12,666 nt of DNA from Spirosoma sp. (GCA_025351545.1 JANXVQ010000766.1:1-12666); one strand, 5' to 3'; counted from the first letter of the stretch, positions 6,639 to 12,666 are shown. The notes: a model not told the origin generated them from the sequence alone. Numbers and translations are program-made.

Positions 6639-7247
6639 ATGAAATCACTTCGAAAACTTATCTTAGCGGCTGGTTCTGTGTTGCTTGGCGGAGTAGCAAT
6701 GGCCCAACGCGTAACACCATCGCCCGAATTGCGCGACTTCAGTGAGCAACGTATTCGTCATCAGAAAACACTCGGCCTCACACTCGGTAGTTTTGCTCTG
6801 GCCAACATTGCTGTTAGTGCCATCGCGGCCGGACAAACATCGGGCGAAACAGCGTATTTCCATAAGATGAATGTGTACTGGAATCTGGTCAATCTCGGCA
6901 TTGCCGGGGCTGGTCTGCTGGGTTCGCGTAAAAAGAATAATGATTCCGAAACGCTGGCCGATGCCGTTCGGCAACACGAGAACATGAAGCAGATTTTGCT
7001 GATCAATGCCGGTTTAGACGTGGCCTATGTGGTGGGCGGAGCTTACCTGAACGAGCGAGCGGAGTCTCATCCCGACAAGGCCGATCAGTTGCGTGGTTAC
7101 GGTAAATCCATTATGGCACAGGGTGGTTTTCTGCTGGTATTCGATTTAATTAACTACTTTATTGTCAAAAAGCGTGGCGATAAGCAGGAGCGTTTGTTAC
7201 TTTCCGCTACACCCAACGGGCTTGGTTTGGTCATGCCTATCCACTAG
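6639..7247 (+). CDS. Signal-peptide-bearing membrane protein of unknown function
   Basis: 202 residues; I cannot assign a family. The N-terminus is a clear Sec signal (K-R-K followed by a hydrophobic run to G18, cleavage likely after AMA at residue 22). The mature protein has four probable membrane-spanning or membrane-embedded helices at about 45-65, 78-96, 118-137 and 158-176. The longest soluble segments are the start (23-44, charged, LRDFSEQRIRHQK) and the stretch 97-117. The last 20 residues after KKRGDKQE (VMPIH end) are short and mildly hydrophobic. The composition fits a conserved Bacteroidota inner-membrane protein. It starts 43 bp after mobA on the same strand and may share its transcript, but nothing in the sequence links it to molybdenum metabolism. 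Confidence 0.7.
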   Translation: MKSLRKLILAAGSVLLGGVAMAQRVTPSPELRDFSEQRIRHQKTLGLTLGSFALANIAVSAIAAGQTSGETAYFHKMNVYWNLVNLGIAGAGLLGSRKKNNDSETLADAVRQHENMKQILLINAGLDVAYVVGGAYLNERAESHPDKADQLRGYGKSIMAQGGFLLVFDLINYFIVKKRGDKQERLLLSATPNGLGLVMPIH

Positions 7248-7325
7248 GGATAGATGGATTGATTAACATACGGAGCCGTTTTTCGATAACTTAATAATCG
7301 CACCGGAGGCCCGGCGCAACGAGCA

Positions 7326-8111
7326 ATGCAACCCCATTTACACCCTTTTCAATCATTCATCACAACAGCCATTACCCATATTCAGGAAGATCCTGGTACG
7401 GTTGGTTTAGCTGCGGGTGGCTCCTGGGCATCCGGCGAGGTGGACGCCTATTCTGACCTTGATCTGGTGCTGGTTACGAGTCGAAAAATAGCGCCGGACA
7501 TTAATTTAATGCAGGAATATGCGGGTAAATTAGGCTTGATGGTTGCGTCCTTCCGGGGTGATCATGTGGGTGAACCGCGCTTGCTGATTGCCCTATACGA
7601 ATCAGCACTGTTGCACGTCGATATTAAATTTTTAACACCCGATGAATTTCATAATCGGGTCGAAGATCCCATCGTTCTTTGGGAGCGGGATCAGGCATTG
7701 ACAAACATCATTCAGCAGTCAACGGCGCATTACCCGCCGTTTGATTTCCAATGGGCCGAGGATCGTTTCTGGATATGGGCACATTATGCGGCCCTGAAAG
7801 TTGGTCGGGGGGAGTTTTTTGAAGCGATTGACTTTCTGGCCTTTGTGCGGAATGCTGTGCTTGGGCCGATGCTGCACCTCAAAAATTCGAGCTTACCACG
7901 AGGAGTTCGTAGAGCAGAAACTACCTTTGGCGTGGCTGAGCTTACGCAACTGCGCAAGACCGTAGCGATGCCCGAACGGGCTATTTTGCTTAGTAGCTTG
8001 TGGGAGGTGATGTATCTCTACGAATCCCTGCGCGATGTACTGGTTCCGGCAGGATTTCAGAAAAACAGTGCCGCTCAGTTGGCCGTTACACGATATGTGG
8101 CCGGGCTTTAA
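7326..8111 (+). CDS. Stand-alone nucleotidyltransferase (DNA polymerase beta superfamily)
   Basis: 261 residues. The N-terminal domain has the nucleotidyltransferase signature AAGGSWASGEVDAYSDLDLV (residues 29-48), in which GGS and the D44-x-D46 pair form the metal and nucleotide site. A third carboxylate is present in LLHVDIKF (D99). These are the three catalytic acids of the minimal nucleotidyltransferase fold, so it is probably active. The remaining 150 residues are helical (for example EDRFWIWAHYAALKVGRGEFFEAIDFLAFVRN, about 144-175) and resemble the C-terminal helical part of aminoglycoside adenylyltransferase-like proteins. The substrate is unknown; antibiotic modification should not be assumed. 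The gene is preceded by a 78-bp gap and followed by a strong hairpin (8115-8169), which suggests it ends its own transcript. Confidence 0.8.
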   Translation: MQPHLHPFQSFITTAITHIQEDPGTVGLAAGGSWASGEVDAYSDLDLVLVTSRKIAPDINLMQEYAGKLGLMVASFRGDHVGEPRLLIALYESALLHVDIKFLTPDEFHNRVEDPIVLWERDQALTNIIQQSTAHYPPFDFQWAEDRFWIWAHYAALKVGRGEFFEAIDFLAFVRNAVLGPMLHLKNSSLPRGVRRAETTFGVAELTQLRKTVAMPERAILLSSLWEVMYLYESLRDVLVPAGFQKNSAAQLAVTRYVAGL

Positions 8112-8114
8112 CGT

Positions 8115-8169
8115 TCATCAACAGGCAATAATAGACAGGCGTTGTTTTACTATTATTGCCTGTTGATGA
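8115..8169. terminator. Perfect 20-bp inverted repeat, terminator-like hairpin
   Basis: TCATCAACAGGCAATAATAG (8115-8134) is exactly complementary to 8150-8169, with a 15-nt loop (8135-8149). It begins 3 bp after the stop of the nucleotidyltransferase gene and ends about 40 bp before the preferred guanine deaminase start. No U-tract follows, so termination is inferred from position and stem strength. An ATG at 8166 lies inside the right arm. Confidence 0.65.
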
Positions 8170-8207
8170 CTACTCTGGACAATACGCTAGCTATAGTAAA
8201 TAATAAA

Positions 8208-8684
8208 ATGACGAATCAGGATGATTATTTTCTGCGCGAGGCCATCCGGTTGGCCCGCGAAGGTATGACAACCGGACAAGGTGGGCCATTTGGTTGTGTC
8301 GTTGTTCGTGATGGCGAAATTGTGGGGCGTGGGTGCAACCAGGTTACGTCGACAAATGACCCGACGGCCCACGCCGAAGTGGTGGCCATTCGGGACGCCT
8401 GCCGAAATCTGGGTACGTTTCAGCTGGATGATTGTACGTTATATGCGTCCTGCGAACCCTGCCCGATGTGTTTAGGGGCTATTTATTGGGCGCGTCCCAC
8501 CCGAGTTGTTTACGGGGCTTTTCACTCCGATGCCGCTACAGTCGGTTTTGACGACCAGTTCATTTATGAGGAACTGGATAAACCCCGCGAGCAACGCCAC
8601 ATTCCAATGCACCAACTGCTGCGCGATGAAGCCGATGCAGTTTTTCAGGAATGGGTAGCTATGGAAAAGCGAATACATTATTAA
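8208..8684 (+). CDS. guaD: Guanine deaminase of the cytidine-deaminase fold (GuaD type)
   Basis: Converts guanine to xanthine and ammonia in the cytoplasm. It has 158 residues from the ATG at 8208, close to the 156 of Bacillus subtilis GuaD. Earlier in-frame ATGs (8142, 8166) fall in or next to a hairpin and add sequence with no family counterpart. The zinc site is complete: H55-A-E57 in DPTAHAEV and C85/C88 in SCEPCPMCLGAIYWARP. Features that set guanine deaminase apart from tRNA adenosine deaminases are visible: GQGGPFG (23-29), VTSTNDPTAHAE, GFDDQFIYEE (113-122) and a C-terminal tyrosine (IHY), as in the domain-swapped Bacillus enzyme where the terminal Tyr contacts the substrate. The neighbours show no other purine genes. 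It may supply xanthine to a molybdenum-dependent xanthine dehydrogenase, but that is speculation. Confidence 0.88.
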   Translation: MTNQDDYFLREAIRLAREGMTTGQGGPFGCVVVRDGEIVGRGCNQVTSTNDPTAHAEVVAIRDACRNLGTFQLDDCTLYASCEPCPMCLGAIYWARPTRVVYGAFHSDAATVGFDDQFIYEELDKPREQRHIPMHQLLRDEADAVFQEWVAMEKRIHY

Positions 8685-8717
8685 CGAATGCGTCTGCTCT
8701 ATCTACTGGTTTTTGCT

Positions 8718-8762
8718 GACGCATAAGAGACCGCACCGGCGGACCGGCAAGTATGCGTCTCT
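8718..8762. repeat. Hairpin-forming GC-rich repeat upstream of kdnA (copy 2)
   Basis: Contains CCGCACCGGCGGACCGGC (8731-8748), the inverse-orientation copy of the block inside mobA. Around it two alternative stems are possible: GACGCATA (8718-8725) with TATGCGTC (8752-8759), or AGAGAC+GCA (8726-8735, one bulged C) with TGC+GTCTCT (8754-8762). The centre can form a CCGG-CGGA-CCGG tetraloop hairpin. This looks like a REP/MITE-style dispersed element. Confidence 0.65.
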
Positions 8763-8777
8763 ACAAAACAAAAGCCG

Positions 8778-8785
8778 TACCTTTG
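8778..8785 (+). promoter_or_regulatory. Bacteroidota-type -7 box for kdnA
   Basis: TACCTTTG is a full match to TAnnTTTG, 63 bp upstream of the kdnA ATG. No TTG is seen at the expected -33 position, so promoter strength is uncertain. The 164-bp gap between guaD and kdnA otherwise holds the GC-rich repeat and a leader hairpin. Confidence 0.45.
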
Positions 8786-8796
8786 TGAAAAAAATA

Positions 8797-8831
8797 AAGC
8801 CGCTTCTAAAACCTAATTTCTGAAGCGACTT
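8797..8831 (+). promoter_or_regulatory. Hairpin in the predicted kdnA leader
   Basis: AAG-C-CGCTTC (8797-8806) pairs with GAAGCG-A-CTT (8822-8831), nine pairs with one mismatch and a 15-nt A/T-rich loop. It lies just after the -7 box and 17 bp before the kdnA ATG, so it would form at the start of the mRNA. It could influence translation or stability of the kdn transcript. No known riboswitch is recognised. Confidence 0.4.
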
Positions 8832-8848
8832 ACTAAACGGTTTACGTC

Positions 8849-10054
8849 ATGCCAGGAATGGAGTTTTTCGGATCGGCCGAGCGCAAGGAAATCAACGATG
8901 TGCTTGAGACTGGTATCCTGTTTCGGTATAATCACGAAGCGCAACGCAATAATATTTACAAAGCCCGCGAGTTCGAGGCTGAGGTCGCCAAGTTAGTTGG
9001 GGCAAAGTACGCCCACGCTGTATCGAGCGGCTCAACTGCCGTTTTGTGTGCATTGGCAGCTGCCGGAATTGGTGCGGGCGACGAGGTTATTGTGCCGCCA
9101 TTTACCTACATCGCCACCGTTGAGGCCGTTTTGATGGCGGGCGCCTTACCTGTTTTTGCTGATATTGACGAAACGCTTTGTCTAAGTGCCGCCGGTATCC
9201 GTCGTGTCATCACACCTAAAACCAAAGCCATCTGCCTGGTGCATATGTGCGGCCAAATGGCTGATATGGATGCGATTATGGCGATTGTGAAGGAGCATAA
9301 TTTAGTGCTTGTCGAAGATGCCGGTCAGGCAATGGGCGCAAGTTACAAAGGTGTTTCGAGCGGTCTGTGGGGCAAAACCGGTGCTTATTCGTTCGACTTC
9401 TTCAAGATTGCAACGGCGGGCGAAGGCGGCATTATGGTCACCAACGACGAAACAGCCTATAAACACGCTGATTCCTATTCCGATCACGGCCACGACCACG
9501 TTGGTAGTAACCGGGGCATGGAACAACACCCGATTCTGGGTTTCAACTACCGTATTAGCGAACTCCACGCGGCTATTGGTTTAGTTCAGACGCGCCGGGT
9601 GCCGGAGATTATTAAAAATAATAATGCCCACAAAGCGCAACTTATGTCGGCGTTAGCGACTGTGCCGGGGGTAACCTTTGCACAAATTCCCGACGCGAAT
9701 GGTGATTCGGCAACATTCCTGAATATACTACTGACAGATACCGATTCAGCACAACGCACGGTCGACGAACTAAACGCGGCCGGTGTGGGCGGATTCAATT
9801 ACTGGTTCACGAATATGTACCACTTCATTAATCAGTGGAACCACATTAAAGAAATGCGGACGGCTGCCCCGTTAGCAATCGAAAAACTTGGTGCCCCACA
9901 AGACTATAAAAACCTCGACATTCCCAACGCACAGGCGACTATTGGTCGACTAATTTCGTTCGGTATCCGGGCAACGTGGACATCGGAAGAAGTGGCTGCA
10001 TTGGCCAAAAATATCGAAGCCGCCGTTCGAAAAGCAACACTGGTAGAAGCGTAA
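8849..10054 (+). CDS. kdnA: Kdo8N transaminase KdnA (DegT/DnrJ/EryC1/StrS family)
   Basis: PLP-dependent sugar aminotransferase that converts 8-oxo-Kdo, made by KdnB, to 8-amino-3,8-dideoxy-D-manno-octulosonate (Kdo8N) using glutamate. 401 residues. From memory it closely resembles Shewanella oneidensis KdnA along its length: MPGxExFG start, TGILFRYN (21-28), AHAVSSGSTAV (55-65), AGDEVIVPPFTYIATVEA (76-93), IDETLCLS, LVHMCGQMADMD, the cofactor-binding D157 in VEDAGQAMGASYKG, the Schiff-base lysine K186 in SFDFFKIATAGEGG, and SDHGHDHVG..RGMEQHPILGFNYRISE. The SDHGHDH motif and the MPG start are specific enough to favour KdnA over generic perosamine- or QuiC-type enzymes. It is the first gene of the predicted kdn transcript. 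The gene after it is an antitoxin rather than kdnB; kdnB follows 599 bp further on. Confidence 0.9.
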   Translation: MPGMEFFGSAERKEINDVLETGILFRYNHEAQRNNIYKAREFEAEVAKLVGAKYAHAVSSGSTAVLCALAAAGIGAGDEVIVPPFTYIATVEAVLMAGALPVFADIDETLCLSAAGIRRVITPKTKAICLVHMCGQMADMDAIMAIVKEHNLVLVEDAGQAMGASYKGVSSGLWGKTGAYSFDFFKIATAGEGGIMVTNDETAYKHADSYSDHGHDHVGSNRGMEQHPILGFNYRISELHAAIGLVQTRRVPEIIKNNNAHKAQLMSALATVPGVTFAQIPDANGDSATFLNILLTDTDSAQRTVDELNAAGVGGFNYWFTNMYHFINQWNHIKEMRTAAPLAIEKLGAPQDYKNLDIPNAQATIGRLISFGIRATWTSEEVAALAKNIEAAVRKATLVEA

Positions 10055-10073
10055 TTTACCTTACAATAAACGT

Positions 10074-10277
10074 ATGTCAACGACCGCCTTATTGACCCAG
10101 ATAACAGCCCTTCCTCCCGAATTGCGTCGGGAGGTTGAAGACTTTGTTGCTTTTTTACGGACGAAGAAGCAACGGGAAGCAAGTCTAGCGAAACGTGAGT
10201 TTGGTTATGCTAAAGGGAAAGTACGATTGTCAAGGGATTTCGACGCTCCCCTAGATGACTTTAACGAGTATATGTAA
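10074..10277 (+). CDS. DUF2281-type antitoxin
   Basis: 67 residues. The N-terminal half (LLTQITALPPELRREVEDFV then AFLRTKK) is the helical DUF2281 motif. The C-terminal tail FGYAKGKVRLSRDFDAPLDD-FNEYM (about 43-67) is the extended peptide that in such antitoxins wraps over the toxin active site. The stop codon TAA shares its last base with the ATG of the next gene, the PIN-domain toxin, the usual antitoxin-first coupled arrangement. It begins 19 bp after kdnA. Such antitoxins generally repress their own promoter, but I see no clear operator in the 19-bp gap, so it may depend on kdnA read-through. Confidence 0.85.
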   Translation: MSTTALLTQITALPPELRREVEDFVAFLRTKKQREASLAKREFGYAKGKVRLSRDFDAPLDDFNEYM

Positions 10278-10660
10278 TGCGACTATTGCTTGACACGCAC
10301 ACATTACTCTGGTTTTATGGTGGAGATGAATCGTTACCCGCCGATCTCAAAGAGATTATTGGGGACCCCGCTAATGATTGTTACATCAGTATCGCAAGTT
10401 TGTGGGAAATAACGATCAAGATTAGTTTAGGTAAATTGGAAATTAGTACGCCAATAACAGAGTTATTCAGTTTTCTGGAACGCAATCAATTCTGGGTAGT
10501 ACCGATTGAGTTTGACCATTTACTGCACTTGCAGAAATTGCCACATCATCACAAGGATCCATTTGATCGGTTGATTATCGCACAGGCTTTGTCCGAAAAT
10601 TTACCTATTGCGACAAAAGATCAATTTTTCGGCCATTATGGCTTAACAACACAATGGTAG
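10277..10660 (+). CDS. PIN-domain ribonuclease toxin (VapC-like)
   Basis: 127 residues, the size of a type II toxin of the PIN family. The metal-binding acids expected for an Mg-dependent RNase are present: D6 in LLLDTHTLLW, E44 in ASLWEITIKISLGKL, D94 (and D97) in HHKDPFDRLIIAQA, and D115 in IATKDQFF. The sequence is of the COG3744 subgroup that pairs with DUF2281 antitoxins. Its target RNA is unknown. Translation is coupled to the antitoxin by a 1-base overlap (TAATG). Its own stop TAG (10658-10660) lies inside the first codons of kdnB (ATGGTAG), a 7-base overlap. By eye the pair is more A/T-rich than kdnA and kdnB, which is consistent with acquisition by insertion. Confidence 0.9.
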   Translation: MRLLLDTHTLLWFYGGDESLPADLKEIIGDPANDCYISIASLWEITIKISLGKLEISTPITELFSFLERNQFWVVPIEFDHLLHLQKLPHHHKDPFDRLIIAQALSENLPIATKDQFFGHYGLTTQW

Positions 10661-11751
10661 CAACACCAACCACGCATAAAAATTTTAAGGGCATTGAGAA
10701 GACGGTTTTTGGTCGGGGAAGTTTTTCTCAACTCGACGAAATTCTGGCTCCGCGCCGGGGCGACAACGAAGGCTATTTTGTCTTTTTGGTCGATAATTAT
10801 TTCAAAGGGAAACCCCTTGAAGGTCAGGTTCCGGTTCATCCTGAAGATTTAACGTACTATATCAGCGTTGAAGAACACGAACCAACAACTGACCAGATTG
10901 ATCAGCTTCGCGATGAAATCCTAGCTAAAAAAGGCTTGCCATCGGGTGTCGTGGGTATCGGGGGAGGTAGCATCATGGACATCGCCAAAGCATTGTCGTT
11001 GATGTTGACTAACGAGGGGTCTTCGACACTTTATCAGGGATTGAATCTCATTAAAAAGCCGGGCGTTTACCACGTTGGTGTGCCGACCATTTCTGGAACT
11101 GGTGCCGAGGTTTCGATGACTGCCGTGCTAACCGGACCGGTTAAAAAACTGGGTCTCAAATGCGAATGGACGGTATTCAACCAAATCGTACTCGATCCCG
11201 ATCTGATTGCCAGCGTACCCCGTAACTGGTGGTTTTACACCGGTATGGATACTTACATTCACTGCATTGAGTCGGAGAATGGGCGGATGAATAATGCCTA
11301 TTCGCACGCTTACGCTGAGCAGGCCATGAAACTCTGTCGGGAAGTGTATCTGGGTGAAAACTCTGGGCAGACAGCCGAAAACGACGATAAATTAATGGTG
11401 GCGTCGATGATGGGCGGGTTGAGTCTGACCTACTCCGAAGTGGGCGTTTGTCATGCCATCAGCTACGGGTTGTCGAAGATTTTGGGAACTCGCCATTGTT
11501 ATGCCAACTGTCTGATTATGAATCACCTCGGCGATTATTATCCTGAGGGCGTGGCTGAGTTTAAGGAAATGGTAGCGTATCACCAGATTGATTTGCCGCA
11601 GGGTTTATCGAACGAATGGAGTGACGATACCATCACTCAGATGGCGCATATATCGTACAATTTGCCGCATATGTGGTTACACGCTATCGGCGATAATTGG
11701 CAGGACGTTATTACGATTGACCTGCTGAAAGGTCTGTTCCGGCGATTGTAA
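10654..11751 (+). CDS. kdnB: Kdo 8-oxidase/dehydrogenase KdnB (iron-type alcohol dehydrogenase)
   Basis: Metal-dependent alcohol dehydrogenase that oxidises the C8 hydroxyl of free Kdo so that KdnA can aminate it. 365 residues. N-terminus NFKGIEKTVFGRGSFSQLDE (10-29), nucleotide loop GIGGGSIMDIAKALSLML (101-118), PTISGTGAEVSMTAVL (144-159). The metal ligands of this family are all visible: D199 and H203 in TGMDTYIHCIE, H267 in VCHAISYGL, and H281 in GTRHCYANC, with the classical 4- and 14-residue spacings. From memory it matches Shewanella oneidensis KdnB over the whole length, including SYGLSxxLG and the C-terminal LFRR. The ATG at 10654 overlaps the toxin stop by 7 bases, so expression may be coupled to the toxin-antitoxin transcript; the next in-frame ATG is far inside the protein. 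Confidence 0.91.
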   Translation: MVATPTTHKNFKGIEKTVFGRGSFSQLDEILAPRRGDNEGYFVFLVDNYFKGKPLEGQVPVHPEDLTYYISVEEHEPTTDQIDQLRDEILAKKGLPSGVVGIGGGSIMDIAKALSLMLTNEGSSTLYQGLNLIKKPGVYHVGVPTISGTGAEVSMTAVLTGPVKKLGLKCEWTVFNQIVLDPDLIASVPRNWWFYTGMDTYIHCIESENGRMNNAYSHAYAEQAMKLCREVYLGENSGQTAENDDKLMVASMMGGLSLTYSEVGVCHAISYGLSKILGTRHCYANCLIMNHLGDYYPEGVAEFKEMVAYHQIDLPQGLSNEWSDDTITQMAHISYNLPHMWLHAIGDNWQDVITIDLLKGLFRRL

Positions 11752-11827
11752 ATGAACCGATTCAAGTTAAGATTAGATTTCTTTCGGGGTCTAGTATTGA
11801 CGCTGAACTTTCGAAGATTTGACATCA

Positions 11828-11937
11828 CACTAGAACGCTGATTTTTATGATTGGTAGGATATGTATGATTTTTATCTTTCCCAGTCAACGGTAAACTATT
11901 GAAAATCTTAATTATCATAAGAATCAGCGTTCTATTA
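11828..11937. repeat. MITE-like inverted repeat with flanking 6-bp direct repeats
   Basis: TAGAACGCTGATTTTTATGAT (11831-11851) pairs with 11914-11934 over 21 bp with one mismatch, which is a G-U pair in RNA; the spacer is 62 bp and A/T-rich. ACATCA occurs 3 bp outside each arm (11822-11827 and 11938-11943), as a target-site duplication would. It fills most of the 209-bp kdnB-kdsA gap, which holds no gene. As RNA it could also act as a terminator or processing hairpin. Confidence 0.6.
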
Positions 11938-11960
11938 ACATCATTATTGACTAAAAAAAC

Positions 11961-12666
11961 ATGTCTCAGAAAATTGTTCGCGTTGGCGACATCGAATGTG
12001 GATCGGATGAGTTATTTCTCATTAGCGGACCCTGTGTTATCGAAGATGAAAAAATTATGATGACCGTTGCCGAGCAACTCCGGGAAATCCAGGAGCGTAT
12101 GGGCATCAAAATTATTTATAAGTCATCATTTCAGAAGGATAACCGTTCCAGCCTGACGTATTATAACGGGCCGGGTATCGAAAAAGGAATGAAGATTCTG
12201 GCTAAAGTGAAGGAGCAGTTTGGCTTCCCATTGCTAACCGATGTGCATTATCCTGATCAGTGCGCTCCCGTTGCTGAAGTGGTCGACATTTTGCAAATTC
12301 CGGCTTACCTGTGTATGCAAACCATGCTGGTTGTGGCCGCTGCCAAAACGGGCAAGGTTGTTAACGTGAAACACGGACAGTTTCTGGCTCCGGAAAACAT
12401 GAAACACCCGGTCAAAAAAATTGAGGATTCGGGTAACGATCAGATCATCCTGACCGAACGGGGCTACACCTTTGGTTATAATGACTTAGTGGTTGATCCG
12501 CGCGCTTTTTACCACATGGCACGCACTAACTACCCGGTTGTGTTCGACGTAACCCACGCTATCCGTAAGTACGGTATTCCGTCTGCCGATGCGAAAGGTG
12601 GAGCGCGCGAATACCTGCCTGTGCTGGCCCGTGCCGGTGTAGCTGCGGGTGTCGATGGCCTGTTTG
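11961..12666 (+). CDS. kdsA: 3-deoxy-8-phosphooctulonate synthase KdsA, 3' end cut by window edge
   Basis: Condenses phosphoenolpyruvate with D-arabinose 5-phosphate to Kdo-8-phosphate, the committed step to the Kdo-type sugar of lipopolysaccharide. 235 residues are visible of the roughly 270-280 expected. Motifs: ISGPCVIE (21-28), YKSSFQKDNRSS (53-64), LLTDVHYPDQ (91-100), VNVKHGQFLAP (134-144), ILTERGYTFGYNDLVVD (163-179), FDVTHAIRKYG (195-205), DAKGGAREY. C25 in GPC and H199 correspond to the metal-binding Cys and His of the Aquifex enzyme, so this is a metal-dependent KdsA rather than the E. coli type, which has Asn there. The remaining two metal ligands lie beyond the window. It follows kdnB on the same strand and provides precursor for the Kdo8N branch. 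It may have its own transcript, because a long inverted repeat separates it from kdnB. Confidence 0.96.
   Translation, partial: MSQKIVRVGDIECGSDELFLISGPCVIEDEKIMMTVAEQLREIQERMGIKIIYKSSFQKDNRSSLTYYNGPGIEKGMKILAKVKEQFGFPLLTDVHYPDQCAPVAEVVDILQIPAYLCMQTMLVVAAAKTGKVVNVKHGQFLAPENMKHPVKKIEDSGNDQIILTERGYTFGYNDLVVDPRAFYHMARTNYPVVFDVTHAIRKYGIPSADAKGGAREYLPVLARAGVAAGVDGLF

Noticed and set aside
8142..8207. Upstream starts for the guanine deaminase
   Set aside because: They lie in or beside the terminator-like hairpin and encode sequence without a GuaD counterpart.
10074..10660. Toxin-antitoxin pair as part of a phage-defence island
   Set aside because: No restriction, abortive-infection, retron, CBASS or CRISPR gene is nearby; the neighbours are LPS sugar genes.
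11797..11821. Possible kdsA promoter (TTG followed by AAGATTTG)
   Set aside because: The -7 box has the wrong first base and the 14-bp spacing is too short for the Bacteroidota pattern.
1..12666. tRNA, rRNA, CRISPR array or complete insertion sequence
   Set aside because: None is seen: no cloverleaf-like intergenic segment, no regularly spaced direct repeats and no transposase frame.

Overview
The window looks like chromosomal DNA from a Spirosoma-like member of the Bacteroidota (order Cytophagales). Three things suggest this. Shine-Dalgarno signals are absent, and two TAnnTTTG-type -7 boxes are present. There is a DUF4254 + glycosyltransferase-9 gene pair and a KdnA/KdnB pair. The intergenic repeats are of a kind I associate with this group. 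The taxon is inferred, not searched.

The genes form two divergent blocks that meet between moeA and moaC. The minus-strand block (1-5405) reads from right to left: moeA (molybdopterin molybdenumtransferase), a DUF4254 protein, a GT9 heptosyltransferase-like protein, a broken chromate-resistance gene (the 5' end of a ChrB-domain gene joined out of frame to the 3' end of an outer-membrane barrel gene), a Tat-exported protein with two DUF1259 repeats, and chrA (chromate transporter), which runs off the left edge.

The plus-strand block (5503-12666) starts with moaC and mobA, which with moeA form a molybdenum-cofactor hub. A signal-peptide membrane protein of unknown function, a stand-alone nucleotidyltransferase and a GuaD-type guanine deaminase follow. 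The block ends with a lipopolysaccharide sugar cluster: kdnA, a DUF2281/PIN toxin-antitoxin pair, kdnB and kdsA (cut by the right edge). KdsA makes Kdo-8-phosphate. KdnB and KdnA convert free Kdo to 8-amino-8-deoxy-Kdo (Kdo8N), an inner-core sugar characterised in Shewanella oneidensis.

The most interesting points are four. A toxin-antitoxin module sits inside the predicted kdn operon, with the toxin stop overlapping the kdnB start. A chrB/barrel deletion junction lies inside an otherwise intact chromate locus. The mobA N-terminus carries a 15-bp tandem duplication that multiplies candidate GTG starts and contains an 18-bp GC-rich repeat found again in inverse orientation upstream of kdnA. 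Several long inverted repeats are present, one flanked by a symmetric 6-bp direct repeat as in a miniature mobile element. No tRNA, rRNA, CRISPR array or transposase gene was seen, and no gap exceeds about 210 bp.
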